A stretch of 64,000 nucleotides of DNA from VRUE01 sp963702955 (GCA_963702955.1 OY969774.1:1426001-1490000); one strand, 5' to 3'; positions 9,575 to 17,424 are shown, counted from the stretch's first letter. Made by a program: numbers and translations. The notes: a model not told the origin generated them from the letters alone.

Positions 9575-10209
9575 CTGGTCGAGATTATGCGGCGTGCCTC
9601 GGCGGTGCCGAGGTAGGGCGTGAGCGCAAACTCCGCGATGTCCGGGAAGAATCGCTCCAGCTGCTCCGCCTCGCCCGCCAGCACGTGACGGCCGAGCAGC
9701 GAGGCGATCCCGCCGACCACCGCCTCGTCCGCCGCTTCCGGCGGCCGCCCGGCGCCGGCTCGCCGCGGCGCGCCGTCGCGTAGCAGCGGCACGAAGCTCT
9801 GCACCGCCACCAGGAAGCGGTCGTAGACGTCAGGCCCCGCCCGCAGGCCCTCGACCAGCAGCAGGTTCGCGCAGCCGGGCTCATGCGCCAGCCAGGCGAG
9901 GGCGACCTCGATTCCGGCGCAGACCCGCTCCGCCCAACCCATGCGCTTGGCGCAGACGCCGACAACCTCCATTCGCAGTCGCTCGGCCGCGTCGTCGTAG
10001 GCGGCGAGGAAGCAGGCGTCCTTGCTGGCGAAGTGACGGTAGAAGTCGCTCTTGGAGACGTGCGCCTGGCTGCCGATCTCCGCGACGGTCGTCTTGTCGT
10101 AGCCGTTCTCGTCGAGCGTCGCGGAGATCGCGACGAGCAGGCGCTCGCGCTGGTTCTGGGCGACGTACTCGCGAGTGAGGCCGTGGCGACCACGAGGCAG
10201 GCGGCTCAT
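9571..10209 (-). CDS. TetR-family transcriptional regulator
   Basis: 212 residues from ATG 10209 (MSRLPRGRHG). The helix-turn-helix lies at about residues 20-65: ENGYDKTTVAEIGSQAHVSKSDFYRHFASKDACF, the standard TetR_N pattern. The C-terminal all-helical ligand-binding half is divergent, with the GGIASLLGRHVL helix typical of actinobacterial TetR dimer interfaces. It is first in an operon with the dCTP deaminase (ATGA overlap). The next TetR gene upstream on the same strand ends 28 bases before this start and is a paralogue, suggesting local duplication. The ligand is unknown. Confidence 0.88.
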   Translation of the reverse strand: MSRLPRGRHGLTREYVAQNQRERLLVAISATLDENGYDKTTVAEIGSQAHVSKSDFYRHFASKDACFLAAYDDAAERLRMEVVGVCAKRMGWAERVCAGIEVALAWLAHEPGCANLLLVEGLRAGPDVYDRFLVAVQSFVPLLRDGAPRRAGAGRPPEAADEAVVGGIASLLGRHVLAGEAEQLERFFPDIAEFALTPYLGTAEARRIISTR

Positions 10210-10237
10210 CGGTGCTGCAGTCTGCCAGCGCTCGGGC

Positions 10238-10912
10238 TTACTTGTCTGCTGCCTTCGCGGCGCCTTTCGCGCCAACCCGCAAATACGGGGCGATCATGAA
10301 CTCGGTCAGCTCCGGCAGGAGATCCACGGCAGCGGCGGTCCGGCCACGGCGAATCTGCTGGTAGACGATCCAGGCGACGCCGCCGACCAGCGTCTCGTCG
10401 ATCGTTTCCGGCAGCCTCCCGTCCTCGGGCGTGCTCGCCTGCGCCATCTCGACGAGTTCCTGCAGGGCGTCCTCGTAGCGCTTGGTCGCCGCAGGGGTGG
10501 CGGAGAGCGCCTCGATCATGCACATCCGCGCCAGGCTGGGGTTTTCGGCGACGTAGCCGAGGAAGGCGGCGAGCCCGGCCTCGATGCGCTTCTGCCAGCC
10601 GCCGTCGACCTCGGCGCAGCTCGCTTCGATCCGCTCGACAACCTCCTCGTGGGCGGAGTCGAAGGCAGCGAGGAAGACCTCCTCCTTGCCTTCGAAGTTG
10701 TCGTACAACGTTTTCCGCGCCACGCCGGCGCGTTTGACGATGTCGGAGATCTTCGTCGCCTCGTAGCCCTGTTCCGCTGTCAGCTCGGCCAGGGCGTCCA
10801 TGATCCTGCGCCGCTTGTGCTGGGCGATGAACTCGCGCGGCAGCGGCGGCCGGCTCGACGCGACCGCGGGGACGGGCGTCGTCGCGGTCCCTGCTTTCCC
10901 CCGTGGCGGCAT
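10238..10912 (-). CDS. TetR-family transcriptional regulator
   Basis: 224 residues from ATG 10912 (MPPRGKAG), which skips an implausible leader antisense to the divergent gene. The DNA-binding segment is at about residues 40-90: EQGYEATKISDIVKRAGVARKTLYDNFEGKEEVFLAAF. The C-terminal helices include VGGVAWIVYQQI, similar to the neighbouring TetR proteins. It is divergent from a third TetR gene with about 100 bases between the two starts, and probably cotranscribed with the downstream TetR-dcd pair. The product ends in an Ala/Lys-rich tail. Confidence 0.87.
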   Translation of the reverse strand: MPPRGKAGTATTPVPAVASSRPPLPREFIAQHKRRRIMDALAELTAEQGYEATKISDIVKRAGVARKTLYDNFEGKEEVFLAAFDSAHEEVVERIEASCAEVDGGWQKRIEAGLAAFLGYVAENPSLARMCMIEALSATPAATKRYEDALQELVEMAQASTPEDGRLPETIDETLVGGVAWIVYQQIRRGRTAAAVDLLPELTEFMIAPYLRVGAKGAAKAADK

Positions 10913-10988
10913 GAGGGCAGGATACCTCCGGAACGGAAAAGGCAAAGCACGTCGGCTACTTGTTTGATACCGTGCGGTGGCCTCTCTA

Positions 10989-11003
10989 GTTTCTAGTAGA
11001 AAC
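10989..11003. promoter_or_regulatory. Candidate TetR operator (15-base perfect palindrome)
   Basis: GTTTCTA-G-TAGAAAC is a perfect inverted repeat in an AT-rich patch, directly before the AACGGAAGGG ribosome-binding stretch of the TetR gene starting at 11016 and 77 bases upstream of the divergent TetR start at 10912. Position and form suit an autoregulatory TetR dimer site able to control both genes. Confidence 0.6.
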
Positions 11004-11015
11004 GGAAGGGTTCCT

Positions 11016-11771
11016 ATGCCACAAGAGAGGATCGTCCTAAGCCAGGAGAAGCTGTCCAGCGCGGTCGGGGACCGCTGGTCCGAAGACGAACTCAGCGAAG
11101 CCGTGGCGCTGCTGACCAGGGCTGACGGTCGCTTTCCAGCCGGCGTCAGGACGCTCCCCCCCGACCTGGTCAGGGCGGTGCAGCGGGAGCGGCTTCTCGC
11201 CGCGATGGTCAGCACCGTGACCGAGATCGGCTACCGGGCGCTGACCGTGCAGGACATTCTCAGCCGCGCCGGCGTCTCGCGCCCCACCTTCTACGAGCAG
11301 TTCGAGGACAAGGAGGACTGCTTTCTCGCAGCCTTCGACGCGGGTGCAGAGGGACTGCGCGAGCGGCTGCAGCTCGCCGTCGCAGCGGCCGAGCCGAACT
11401 GGCGGGACCGTCTGCGGGCCGGCCTCTTCGAGCTGGTGCGGTTCATCGCCGAGGAGCCGGAAGCGGCTCGCACCGTGATCGTCGAGGCGCGCGCCTCCAG
11501 CCCGGCCGGGCTGCAGCGCCGCGACGACCTGCTTGACTCCTTCGCCACCTGCATCGACGATCTGGTCCGGGAAGAGCTGGCGGAGCCACCCTCGGCGATC
11601 GCCGCCGCCGGCGTCGTCGGCGGGATCGAATCGGTGCTCTACGCCCGCCTGCAGAAGGGCGAAGCCTCCGACCTCGAGTCGCTGGTCCCCTCGCTGATGT
11701 ACTTCGCGGTGCTCGCCTACGCCGGCCAGGAGGCCGCCGCGGACGAGCTCGACGGCGCCGCACTCGCCTGA
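11016..11771 (+). CDS. TetR-family transcriptional regulator
   Basis: 251 residues. ATG 11016 is preferred because a GGAAGGG ribosome site lies six bases upstream; a GTG at 10977 would put the 15-base palindrome inside the gene. An N-terminal extension of about 45 residues (MPQERIVLSQEKL...) precedes the TetR helix-turn-helix (EIGYRALTVQDILSRAGVSRPTFYEQFEDKEDCF, about residues 67-105). The C-terminal half has the GGIESVLYARL helix seen in both neighbouring TetR proteins, which indicates a shared origin. It probably represses itself and perhaps the divergent TetR-TetR-dcd operon. Confidence 0.88.
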   Translation: MPQERIVLSQEKLSSAVGDRWSEDELSEAVALLTRADGRFPAGVRTLPPDLVRAVQRERLLAAMVSTVTEIGYRALTVQDILSRAGVSRPTFYEQFEDKEDCFLAAFDAGAEGLRERLQLAVAAAEPNWRDRLRAGLFELVRFIAEEPEAARTVIVEARASSPAGLQRRDDLLDSFATCIDDLVREELAEPPSAIAAAGVVGGIESVLYARLQKGEASDLESLVPSLMYFAVLAYAGQEAAADELDGAALA

Positions 11772-11787
11772 GCGCCCGCCCCCGCGC

Positions 11788-12561
11788 TCAGCGCCGCCGC
11801 CGCTTGCCGCCCTGCTTGCCGCGCCGGGCGGCGACCCGCAGCGTCCGCTCGCTCTCCTTCTCGATCGCCTCCCCCATCGCGAGCTGAAACGTCGCCAGCA
11901 GGGCGCCGGCGGCGAGCGGCCGCATCCGTTCGAGCGCCTCGCTCATCTTCGGCCAGTCGCGCTCCGGCCGGCCCGCTTCGTCGAACGGCTGCCAGATCTC
12001 CTTCACGAACAGCTCGACGAAGGCCCGCGCGACCCCATCGGCGTGGCGTCGCAGCCGCTCGGCGGTGGCGATCGAGCCCTCCGGCCCGATCCCGAGCTCG
12101 GCCAGCTCCGCCGCCGCCCGCAGAAGCCTTGGGCTGATCACCTCGACCCGGCCGTCCGGCAGCGTCCGGAAGACGCTCAGCTTTTCCGCCCGCCGCAGCA
12201 GCTTCGGGTCGGGGTTCTCGCCCCAGACCCGGGCCAGCTCCTCGGCGTCGAAGATCTCCGGCGCCTCGTCTTCGAAGGGGGCGCGCAGGGCGCGGGTGAA
12301 GTCGAAGATCGCCGAGGCGTGGCCGTCGCCGCTGTCGAGCACCCGCCGGATCGCCTCGAGGTTGAGGCCGTCGGCCTGCATCTCGCGGGTCAGTGCGATC
12401 CGCGCGACGTGCTCATCGCTGTAGTAGCCGGTGCGGCCACGGACGACCGGCGGCGGCAGCAGGCCGCGGGTCTGGTGGGCGCGGATATTGCGGACGGTCA
12501 TCCCGGTCCGCTCCGCCAGCTCGCGGATCGTCATCTCGCCCTCGGCCGGCTTCGAGCTCAT
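11788..12561 (-). CDS. MerR-family transcriptional regulator with C-terminal effector domain
   Basis: 257 residues, ATG 12561. Residues 9-75 form a MerR winged helix: MTIRELAERTGMTVRNIRAHQTRGLLPPP, then GYYSDEHVARIALTREMQADGLNLEAIRRVL. The rest (about 90-235) is a helical domain of unknown ligand, and the C-terminus is a basic GKQGGKRRRR tail. The YE pair usually found in the second recognition helix is replaced (IRAHQTRG), a variant common in actinobacteria. It ends 16 bases from the convergent TetR gene and lies downstream of the SDR gene on the same strand. Confidence 0.86.
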   Translation of the reverse strand: MSSKPAEGEMTIRELAERTGMTVRNIRAHQTRGLLPPPVVRGRTGYYSDEHVARIALTREMQADGLNLEAIRRVLDSGDGHASAIFDFTRALRAPFEDEAPEIFDAEELARVWGENPDPKLLRRAEKLSVFRTLPDGRVEVISPRLLRAAAELAELGIGPEGSIATAERLRRHADGVARAFVELFVKEIWQPFDEAGRPERDWPKMSEALERMRPLAAGALLATFQLAMGEAIEKESERTLRVAARRGKQGGKRRRR

Positions 12562-12593
12562 CGGCGAACCCTCATCGGAGCCATGGTAAGGAC

Positions 12594-13304
12594 CTAACCG
12601 TGAAGCGGCAGGCGCCGGCCGTTGATCTCGTCCGCCGCGTCGGAGCAGAGGAAGGCGATCGCCTCGGCGATGTGCTCGGCCGGGGTGAAGGTGGCGAAGT
12701 CGCCCTCGGGGTCCGCTGCGCGCATCTGCGCGGTGAGGATCGCCTCGACGACGACGATGTTCGCGGTCGCCGAGCCGCCGGCGAAGCCGTCGGCCAGGGC
12801 CAGCGTCCAGGCCTCGGCGGCGGCCTTCGCGGCGGCGTAGGAGGCGCTGCCGTTCGACGGCGCCTGCGCCTGCTTGGCGGAGACGAGGACGAAGCGGCCG
12901 TGCTGGGCGGCGGTGAGGGCATCGTGGAAGGCGCGGCTGGTGTGCTGGACGGTACGGATCAGCAGGTCGTGCAGCAGGTCCCAGTCGGCGAGCGGCGCCT
13001 CGTGCAGCGGCTGCCCGCCGCGCCAGCCGCCGACCAGATGCAGGAGGCCGTCAACCCGACCGAAGCGCCCAAGCAGGGCCGTGCACCAGGCCCGGGTCGC
13101 ATCTTCGTCGAGCAGGTCGACAGCACGACCGTCCCAGCGCTCCGCGGGCAAAGCAAGCTCGGCGCCGATCTCCGCCAGCCGCTCCTCGCTGCGGTCGGTC
13201 CCGGCAATCGTCGCTCCCGCCGCGGCAAGCCGAGCCGCAACGACCGGCCCCAATCCCCCGCCGATGCCGGCGATGGCGAAGACGCGCCCTTCGAGGTCGC
13301 TCAT
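12594..13304 (-). CDS. Short-chain dehydrogenase/reductase (SDR)
   Basis: 236 residues, ATG 13304. The N-terminal Rossmann motif reads GIGGGLG (about residues 13-19), the classical SDR TGxxxGxG with a small variation. LVGG stands where NNAG is expected, and the catalytic YxxxK is SYAAAKAAAE. An upstream serine is visible in FVLVSAKQA. An Asp after beta-2 (GTDRS) suggests NAD preference. The start overlaps the stop of the upstream endonuclease/tRNA/AbrB frame by ATGA, implying translational coupling with that unusual locus. Substrate unknown. Confidence 0.85.
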   Translation of the reverse strand: MSDLEGRVFAIAGIGGGLGPVVAARLAAAGATIAGTDRSEERLAEIGAELALPAERWDGRAVDLLDEDATRAWCTALLGRFGRVDGLLHLVGGWRGGQPLHEAPLADWDLLHDLLIRTVQHTSRAFHDALTAAQHGRFVLVSAKQAQAPSNGSASYAAAKAAAEAWTLALADGFAGGSATANIVVVEAILTAQMRAADPEGDFATFTPAEHIAEAIAFLCSDAADEINGRRLPLHG

Positions 13305-14074
13305 ACAGCCGACGCTACCGCAGCCGGCGGGGGCTCGACTCGTTCGAGCACGACGCGGCCATCGCCCTCGCTTCGCACCAAGAGGCGATCGTCCTCTTCG
13401 AAACCTGCCTCCGCACACGCGGCCTGGGGGATCGTCACCCGGCGTTTCTGGTTGATGATCGCTTCGCCCCTTTGCCCGAGCGAGCGCTCGTATTTCGATG
13501 GTGGAAAGCCGGTCCTGAGGCGAAATGGGGGAGGCAGGATTCGAACCTGCGAAGGCAGAGCCGGACGATTTACAGTCGCCATCCGTTGACCGCTTGGATA
13601 CTCCCCCGATGCGGCTCGTGATTCTATAGCTGAGCTCATTTCGTACACGAGGTTCTCGATCGAGCCGCCGGGCTCGATCTCGAACTCCGAATACTTCGGG
13701 CCCCCCAGCGTTATCGAACTTCGGGCCTCGAGCATTGTGGACGGGATGAACCACCTGCGACCGTCGCCCGTCAGAACAAAGAGATAGTCGAAGCGACTTG
13801 GGTCAACCTTCTTCTCTATGCCATTCCAACTCCGGTTACCGCCACTTGTGGCCAGCGTCACTGCGCTGCGCTTGTGCTTCTCCGGAGTAGTCAAGCGCTG
13901 AGTCGAAGTCTTGACTTGAATCCGGAGCAGCCGTTCATTGACGTAGGCAACCAGATCGAAGTCGGAGCTATGGCCGATCGGAGCCAATACCACGGCGCCC
14001 GTCCTCGTCAGCCACTCAATGGCGGATGCCTCCCCGATATCTCCCTGCTGGCGCCGGTTGATCCTCCGCTCCAT
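13301..14074 (-). CDS. Composite ORF: I-Ssp6803I-like PD-(D/E)XK endonuclease, tRNA-Tyr read in frame, AbrB domain
   Basis: One open frame of 257 codons from ATG 14074 (MERRINRRQQGDIGEA). Residues 1-135 resemble the PD-(D/E)XK endonuclease family typified by I-Ssp6803I: GEASAIEWL, SDFDLVAY with the catalytic Asp, and IQVKTS with a Q-x-K in place of E-x-K, then DYLFVLTGDGRRWFIPS. The frame continues without a stop through the whole tRNA-Tyr gene and ends in an AbrB/SpoVT-like domain (QKRRVTIPQAACAEAGFEEDDRLLV). The AbrB part has no ATG, GTG or TTG of its own after the tRNA; the nearest is an ATG inside the tRNA at 13582. The stop overlaps the SDR start. It is either a true fusion or two genes separated by a tRNA; base composition is lower in G+C than its neighbours. 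Confidence 0.6.
   Translation of the reverse strand: MERRINRRQQGDIGEASAIEWLTRTGAVVLAPIGHSSDFDLVAYVNERLLRIQVKTSTQRLTTPEKHKRSAVTLATSGGNRSWNGIEKKVDPSRFDYLFVLTGDGRRWFIPSTMLEARSSITLGGPKYSEFEIEPGGSIENLVYEMSSAIESRAASGEYPSGQRMATVNRPALPSQVRILPPPFRLRTGFPPSKYERSLGQRGEAIINQKRRVTIPQAACAEAGFEEDDRLLVRSEGDGRVVLERVEPPPAAVASAV
13526..13607 (-). tRNA. tRNA-Tyr (GTA)
   Basis: 82 nucleotides with a long variable arm. The acceptor stem pairs GGGGGAG with CTCCCCC (7 pairs), discriminator A, CCA not encoded. The anticodon loop is CTGTAAA giving GTA, and the T arm is GCAGG-TTCGAAT-CCTGC. All stems are intact, so the gene looks functional. It lies inside an open frame that links an endonuclease domain and an AbrB domain. 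Confidence 0.95.
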
Positions 14075-14096
14075 AGAGCGAACATACGCTCTATGG
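14071..14096. promoter_or_regulatory. 26-base palindrome over the endonuclease start codon, SOS-box-like
   Basis: CCATAGAGCG and CGCTCTATGG form perfect 10-base arms around AACATA. The start ATG of the endonuclease frame (14074) is inside the left arm. The core CGAACATACGCTC resembles the LexA site seen at 5941-5954 with one half-site base changed. It could be a degenerate SOS box, an autoregulatory operator or a homing target. Confidence 0.55.
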
Positions 14097-14155
14097 AAGA
14101 CGGAAAGTTTCGCCAGGTCGGCGCGGCTCAAACGCTGCGATGAGATACTCGGCCG

Positions 14156-14614
14156 ATGTTCGGCGACCGGTTCTACTCGAAGATCTCACAGTCGATGGGG
14201 GCTACCGGGCTGCGCTGGACCGGCAGGCTGAACATCCCGCTCTACCGGCTCAGCGGGGGTCGGATCGGCGGTCGTGTCGGCAAGGCGCCGGTGCTGCTGC
14301 TGACCACGACCGGCCGCAAGTCCGGACAGGCCCGCACGGCGCCCGTCGTCTACCTGGGCGACGGCGAGAACCTGGTCGTGATCGGCTCCAACGCCGGCCA
14401 CAGCCGTACCCCGGCCTGGTCGCTCAACCTGAAGGCGAACCCCGAGGCCGAGGTCGAGGTTGGGCGCAGGAAGCTGCCGGTCCGCGCCCGGATCGCCGAG
14501 GGTGAGGAGCGAGCCGACCTATGGCGCAAGCACAACGAGCAGTACTCGGGCTTCGACGAATATGAGGCGCGGACCGACCGCGACATCGCCCTCTTCGTGC
14601 TCGAGCCGCGCTAA
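14156..14614 (+). CDS. F420-dependent nitroreductase-type oxidoreductase (DDN/FDOR family)
   Basis: 152 residues, ATG 14156. The split-barrel flavin-binding fold is recognisable from LLLTTTGRKSGQARTAPVVYL (about residues 43-63, the family signature contacting the deazaflavin), VVIGSNAGHSRTPAWSLNLKANPEAEVEV and a C-terminal IALFVL strand. Mycobacterial Ddn reduces nitroimidazoles and menaquinone with F420H2; the substrate here is open. The gene converges on the primary sigma factor gene, with stop codons overlapping in CTAA (14611-14614). Presence of this family implies the host makes coenzyme F420. Confidence 0.9.
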   Translation: MFGDRFYSKISQSMGATGLRWTGRLNIPLYRLSGGRIGGRVGKAPVLLLTTTGRKSGQARTAPVVYLGDGENLVVIGSNAGHSRTPAWSLNLKANPEAEVEVGRRKLPVRARIAEGEERADLWRKHNEQYSGFDEYEARTDRDIALFVLEPR

Positions 14615-15777
14615 CTCGCCTCGCGGAGCATCTGCGCCTCCGGCAGGCGCTGCAGCTTTTTCAGCGTGTTGTTCTCGATCTGGCGGATCCGCTCGCGGGT
14701 GACGCCGAATGTGTTGCCGACTTCCTCCAGCGTCAGCGGCTCCGCGCCGGTCAGGCCGTAGCGCAGCTCGATCACCTGGCGCTCGCGTTCGGGCAGCGCC
14801 TGCAGCGCCTTCTGCACACCCTCCTTCTGCAGGTGTTCGCTCGCCTCTTCGAACGGCTCGGCGACGGTGTCGTCGGCGACGAAGTCGCCCAGCTCGGAGT
14901 CGTCCTCGTCGCCCACCGATTTCTCCAGCGAGATCGGCAGCTGGGCGACACGGAGGATCTCCCGCACTTCGGCGAGCGGCCAGCGCAGCTCCTCGGCGAT
15001 CTCTTCGGGCTCGGGCTCGCGGCCCAGACGTTGGACGAGCTGGCGCTCGACGTGGGCGACGCGGTTCAACTTCTCGACCATGTGGACCGGAATCCGGATC
15101 GTCCGCGCCTTGTCGGCGATAGCCCGCGTCACCGCCTGCCGGATCCACCAGGTCGCATAGGTCGAGAACTTGTAGCCGCGGCGGTAGTCGAACTTCTCGA
15201 CCGCCCGGATCAAGCCCAGCGAGCCCTCCTGGATCAGGTCGAGAAAGCTGAGGCCACGGCCCAGATAGCCTTTGGCGATCGAGACGACCAGCCGCAGGTT
15301 GGCCTCGACCATCTGCCGCTTGGCGATCATGTCCCCGCGCTCGATCCGCTTCGCCAGTTCGACCTCCTGCGAAGCGGTGAGCAGCTCGACCCGACCGATC
15401 GAGCGCAGGTAGAGGCGCAGCGAGTCGAGGCTCGGTTCGATCGTCAGGTCGAGCTCCTGTTTGCGCGGCTGACCGTTGGCGGCCTCGGCGCGCTGCTCCT
15501 TGTAGGCGCTGACGCCGTCCTCGGCGATCACTTCGACACCGTGCTCGACCAGATGGGCATGCAGGGCGGCGACCTGCTCCTTGGTCACCTCCACCTCCTC
15601 CAGTGTGCCGGCGATGTGCTCGAAGGTCAGGTAGCCACGCTCGTGACCGAGCGCGATCAGCGCTTGGAGCTCCTGTGGCCCCGCCACCGGCTGAGCATCG
15701 GAATCCTGGTTCAGTCCCTGCGGGACCGTCTCCAACGGCTCGATCTCACTGCCTCCGTAACCCTGGTTCCCCTCCAC
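14611..15777 (-). CDS. rpoD: Primary RNA polymerase sigma factor (RpoD/SigA-like)
   Basis: 388 residues with GTG 15777 as likely start; a -10 element 31 bases upstream makes longer starts unlikely, and a TTG about 15 codons further in is an alternative. Region 1.1-like sequence (ELQALIALGHERGYLTFEHI) is near residues 25-75, then region 1.2 (SLDSLRLYLRSIGRVELLT), region 2 (NLRLVVSIAKGYLGRGLSFLDLIQEG, and KFSTYATWWIRQAV for -10 recognition), region 3, and region 4.2 (TLEEVGNTFGVTRERIRQIE). Presence of region 1.1 marks a housekeeping sigma. Divergent from folE2. Confidence 0.92.
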   Translation of the reverse strand: MEGNQGYGGSEIEPLETVPQGLNQDSDAQPVAGPQELQALIALGHERGYLTFEHIAGTLEEVEVTKEQVAALHAHLVEHGVEVIAEDGVSAYKEQRAEAANGQPRKQELDLTIEPSLDSLRLYLRSIGRVELLTASQEVELAKRIERGDMIAKRQMVEANLRLVVSIAKGYLGRGLSFLDLIQEGSLGLIRAVEKFDYRRGYKFSTYATWWIRQAVTRAIADKARTIRIPVHMVEKLNRVAHVERQLVQRLGREPEPEEIAEELRWPLAEVREILRVAQLPISLEKSVGDEDDSELGDFVADDTVAEPFEEASEHLQKEGVQKALQALPERERQVIELRYGLTGAEPLTLEEVGNTFGVTRERIRQIENNTLKKLQRLPEAQMLREAS

Positions 15778-15800
15778 GGGGCCGGCCCCATCGCTCCGGC

Positions 15801-15813
15801 CCCGGGAAGTATA
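15801..15813 (-). promoter_or_regulatory. -10 promoter element for the sigma factor gene
   Basis: TATACT on the minus strand (15813-15808) matches the housekeeping -10 consensus almost perfectly, preceded by CC. It predicts a start of transcription near 15801 and a leader of about 23 bases before GTG 15777. No good -35 is seen at 17 bases. An isolated -10 is common in high-GC actinobacteria. Confidence 0.55.
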
Positions 15814-15865
15814 GGAGAACCGATCGCATGTACGGAGGAGTCGATCGCCTACCCTTAACCGGGCG

Positions 15866-16873
15866 ATGGCGAGCCACACTCCCACCACGATCCCCCCCAC
15901 CGCGCCCGACGTGCAGTCGTCAACGCCGGCGACGCAGGTGAGCCTCTCGCGGGTCGGCGTCACCGGGGTCGAGAAGGTGATCCGGGTACAGGCCGACGGC
16001 GTCGAGAACCTCTACCACGCCGACTTCGAGTGCTTCGTCAACCTCAACCCCCGCCAGGCGGGGGTCCACATGTCGCGCTTCGAGGAAATCGTCGGCGAGG
16101 CGATCGACGAGGTCGTGCTCGGCGAGGCGTTCCGCGCCGAGGTCCTCGCCGCCCACATCGCCCAGCGGGTGCGCGAGCGCCAGGGCGGCCTGCGGGCCGA
16201 GGTATCGGTCACCGCCCGCTATCCGGAGACGGTGACGACGCCGGTCAGCGGCCAGACGACGCAGGAGATCTACGTCCTCTTCGGCACCGCGGTCAACTCG
16301 CTGCGCGGCACGCGGACGCTGACCGGGGTGCAGGCGCAGGGGATGACCGCTTGCCCCTGCGCGCAGGAGATGGTCGCCGGCCTCGGCCGCGAACGGCTCG
16401 CCGAGCAGGGCTTCGACGCCGAGCAGATCGAGCGGGCGATCGAGGCGGTGCCGATCGCCACCCACAACCAGCGCGGGATCGGAACCCTGCACATCGGCTG
16501 CCCCGAGGGAGGGCCGGCCTGGGTCAACGCACCGGAGCTGCTGCGGATCGTCGAGCAGTCGATGAGCTCGGAGATCTACGAGCTGATGAAGCGCCCCGAC
16601 GAGCTGGCGGTGGTCGCCAAGGCGCACGCGCAGCCGCGCTTCGTCGAGGACTGCGTGCGCGAGATGGTCCGCCGCGTGGTCGCCGACTACCCGGACCTGC
16701 CGGGCGAGGCGTTCGTGATGGCGCGCCAGGAGAACCTCGAGACGATCCACCGCCACAACGTGGTGGCGGAGCGCTACGGCAAGCTCGACGACCTGCGCGG
16801 CGAGCTGGACAGCGGCGAGCCCCAGCGCCGCCACACGACTATGCGCGAGTGGCTGGAGGCTCCGGCCACCTAG
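15866..16873 (+). CDS. folE2: GTP cyclohydrolase FolE2 (MptA/COG1469 type)
   Basis: 335 residues, ATG 15866. The TACPCAQ motif (about residues 160-166) contains the metal-binding cysteine of type IB GTP cyclohydrolases; PRQAGVHMSRFEE and the HIGCPE region are also conserved. It converts GTP to dihydroneopterin triphosphate, the first step of folate synthesis, without strict zinc dependence. About 20 N-terminal residues are low-complexity Thr/Pro. It is divergent from the sigma factor gene with 88 bases between and shares a CTAG stop overlap with pgsA (16870-16873). No other folate genes are in the window. Confidence 0.93.
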   Translation: MASHTPTTIPPTAPDVQSSTPATQVSLSRVGVTGVEKVIRVQADGVENLYHADFECFVNLNPRQAGVHMSRFEEIVGEAIDEVVLGEAFRAEVLAAHIAQRVRERQGGLRAEVSVTARYPETVTTPVSGQTTQEIYVLFGTAVNSLRGTRTLTGVQAQGMTACPCAQEMVAGLGRERLAEQGFDAEQIERAIEAVPIATHNQRGIGTLHIGCPEGGPAWVNAPELLRIVEQSMSSEIYELMKRPDELAVVAKAHAQPRFVEDCVREMVRRVVADYPDLPGEAFVMARQENLETIHRHNVVAERYGKLDDLRGELDSGEPQRRHTTMREWLEAPAT

Positions 16874-17424
16874 CTGTCGAGCCGGGGCGCATGCGGTTCG
16901 GCCAGCCGCCGCCGCAGGCCGAAGAAGTAATCGGCGCCGCTGATCAGGGTGGCGGCGACGGCCAGGTAGACGAGGACGTCGACCCAGGCCGGGGCCGGGT
17001 TGGTCGCTATCAGGGCGATCACGGCGGCGATCTGCAGGACCGTCTTCACCTTGCCCATCCAGCTGGCGGCGATCACGACGCCGCGCTCGGCGGCGATCGC
17101 CCGCAGGCCGGTGACGGCGATCTCGCGGGCGATGATCACCATCGCCACCCAGGCCTGCAGGCGGTGCAGCGAGACCAGCGAGATCAGCGCCGCGGTGATC
17201 AACAGCTTGTCGGCCAGCGGGTCCATCAGCTTGCCGAAGGTGGTGACGGAGTCGCGCGAGCGGGCGAAGTAGCCGTCGAGGCCGTCGGTCAGCGCCGCCA
17301 GGGCGAAGACGCCGGCGGCCAGCGCGTCGCCGTTAGGCGTCTCCCCGAGCAGGGCGACGACGACGACCGGCACGGCGATGATCCGCAACAACGTAAGGAA
17401 GTTCGGCAGGTTAAGCGGAAACAC
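16870..17424 (-). CDS. pgsA: CDP-diacylglycerol--glycerol-3-phosphate 3-phosphatidyltransferase
   Basis: 184 residues, GTG 17424, lying 14 bases inside the 3' end of the MMPL gene. The CDP-alcohol phosphotransferase motif D-G-x2-A-R-x8-G-x3-D-x3-D is visible as DGLDGYFARSRDSVTTFGKLMDPLADK-type sequence spread over about residues 47-73. Four to six membrane helices are predicted. It makes phosphatidylglycerol phosphate in the membrane. The opening LNLPNFLTLLRI is standard for PgsA. A related PI-synthase-like role is possible, but the N-terminus favours PgsA. Confidence 0.9.
   Translation of the reverse strand: MFPLNLPNFLTLLRIIAVPVVVVALLGETPNGDALAAGVFALAALTDGLDGYFARSRDSVTTFGKLMDPLADKLLITAALISLVSLHRLQAWVAMVIIAREIAVTGLRAIAAERGVVIAASWMGKVKTVLQIAAVIALIATNPAPAWVDVLVYLAVAATLISGADYFFGLRRRLAEPHAPRLDS

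Noticed and set aside
13874..14143. Plus-strand frame antisense to the endonuclease
   Set aside because: It is a shadow of the better supported minus-strand PD-(D/E)XK frame and lacks any motif.
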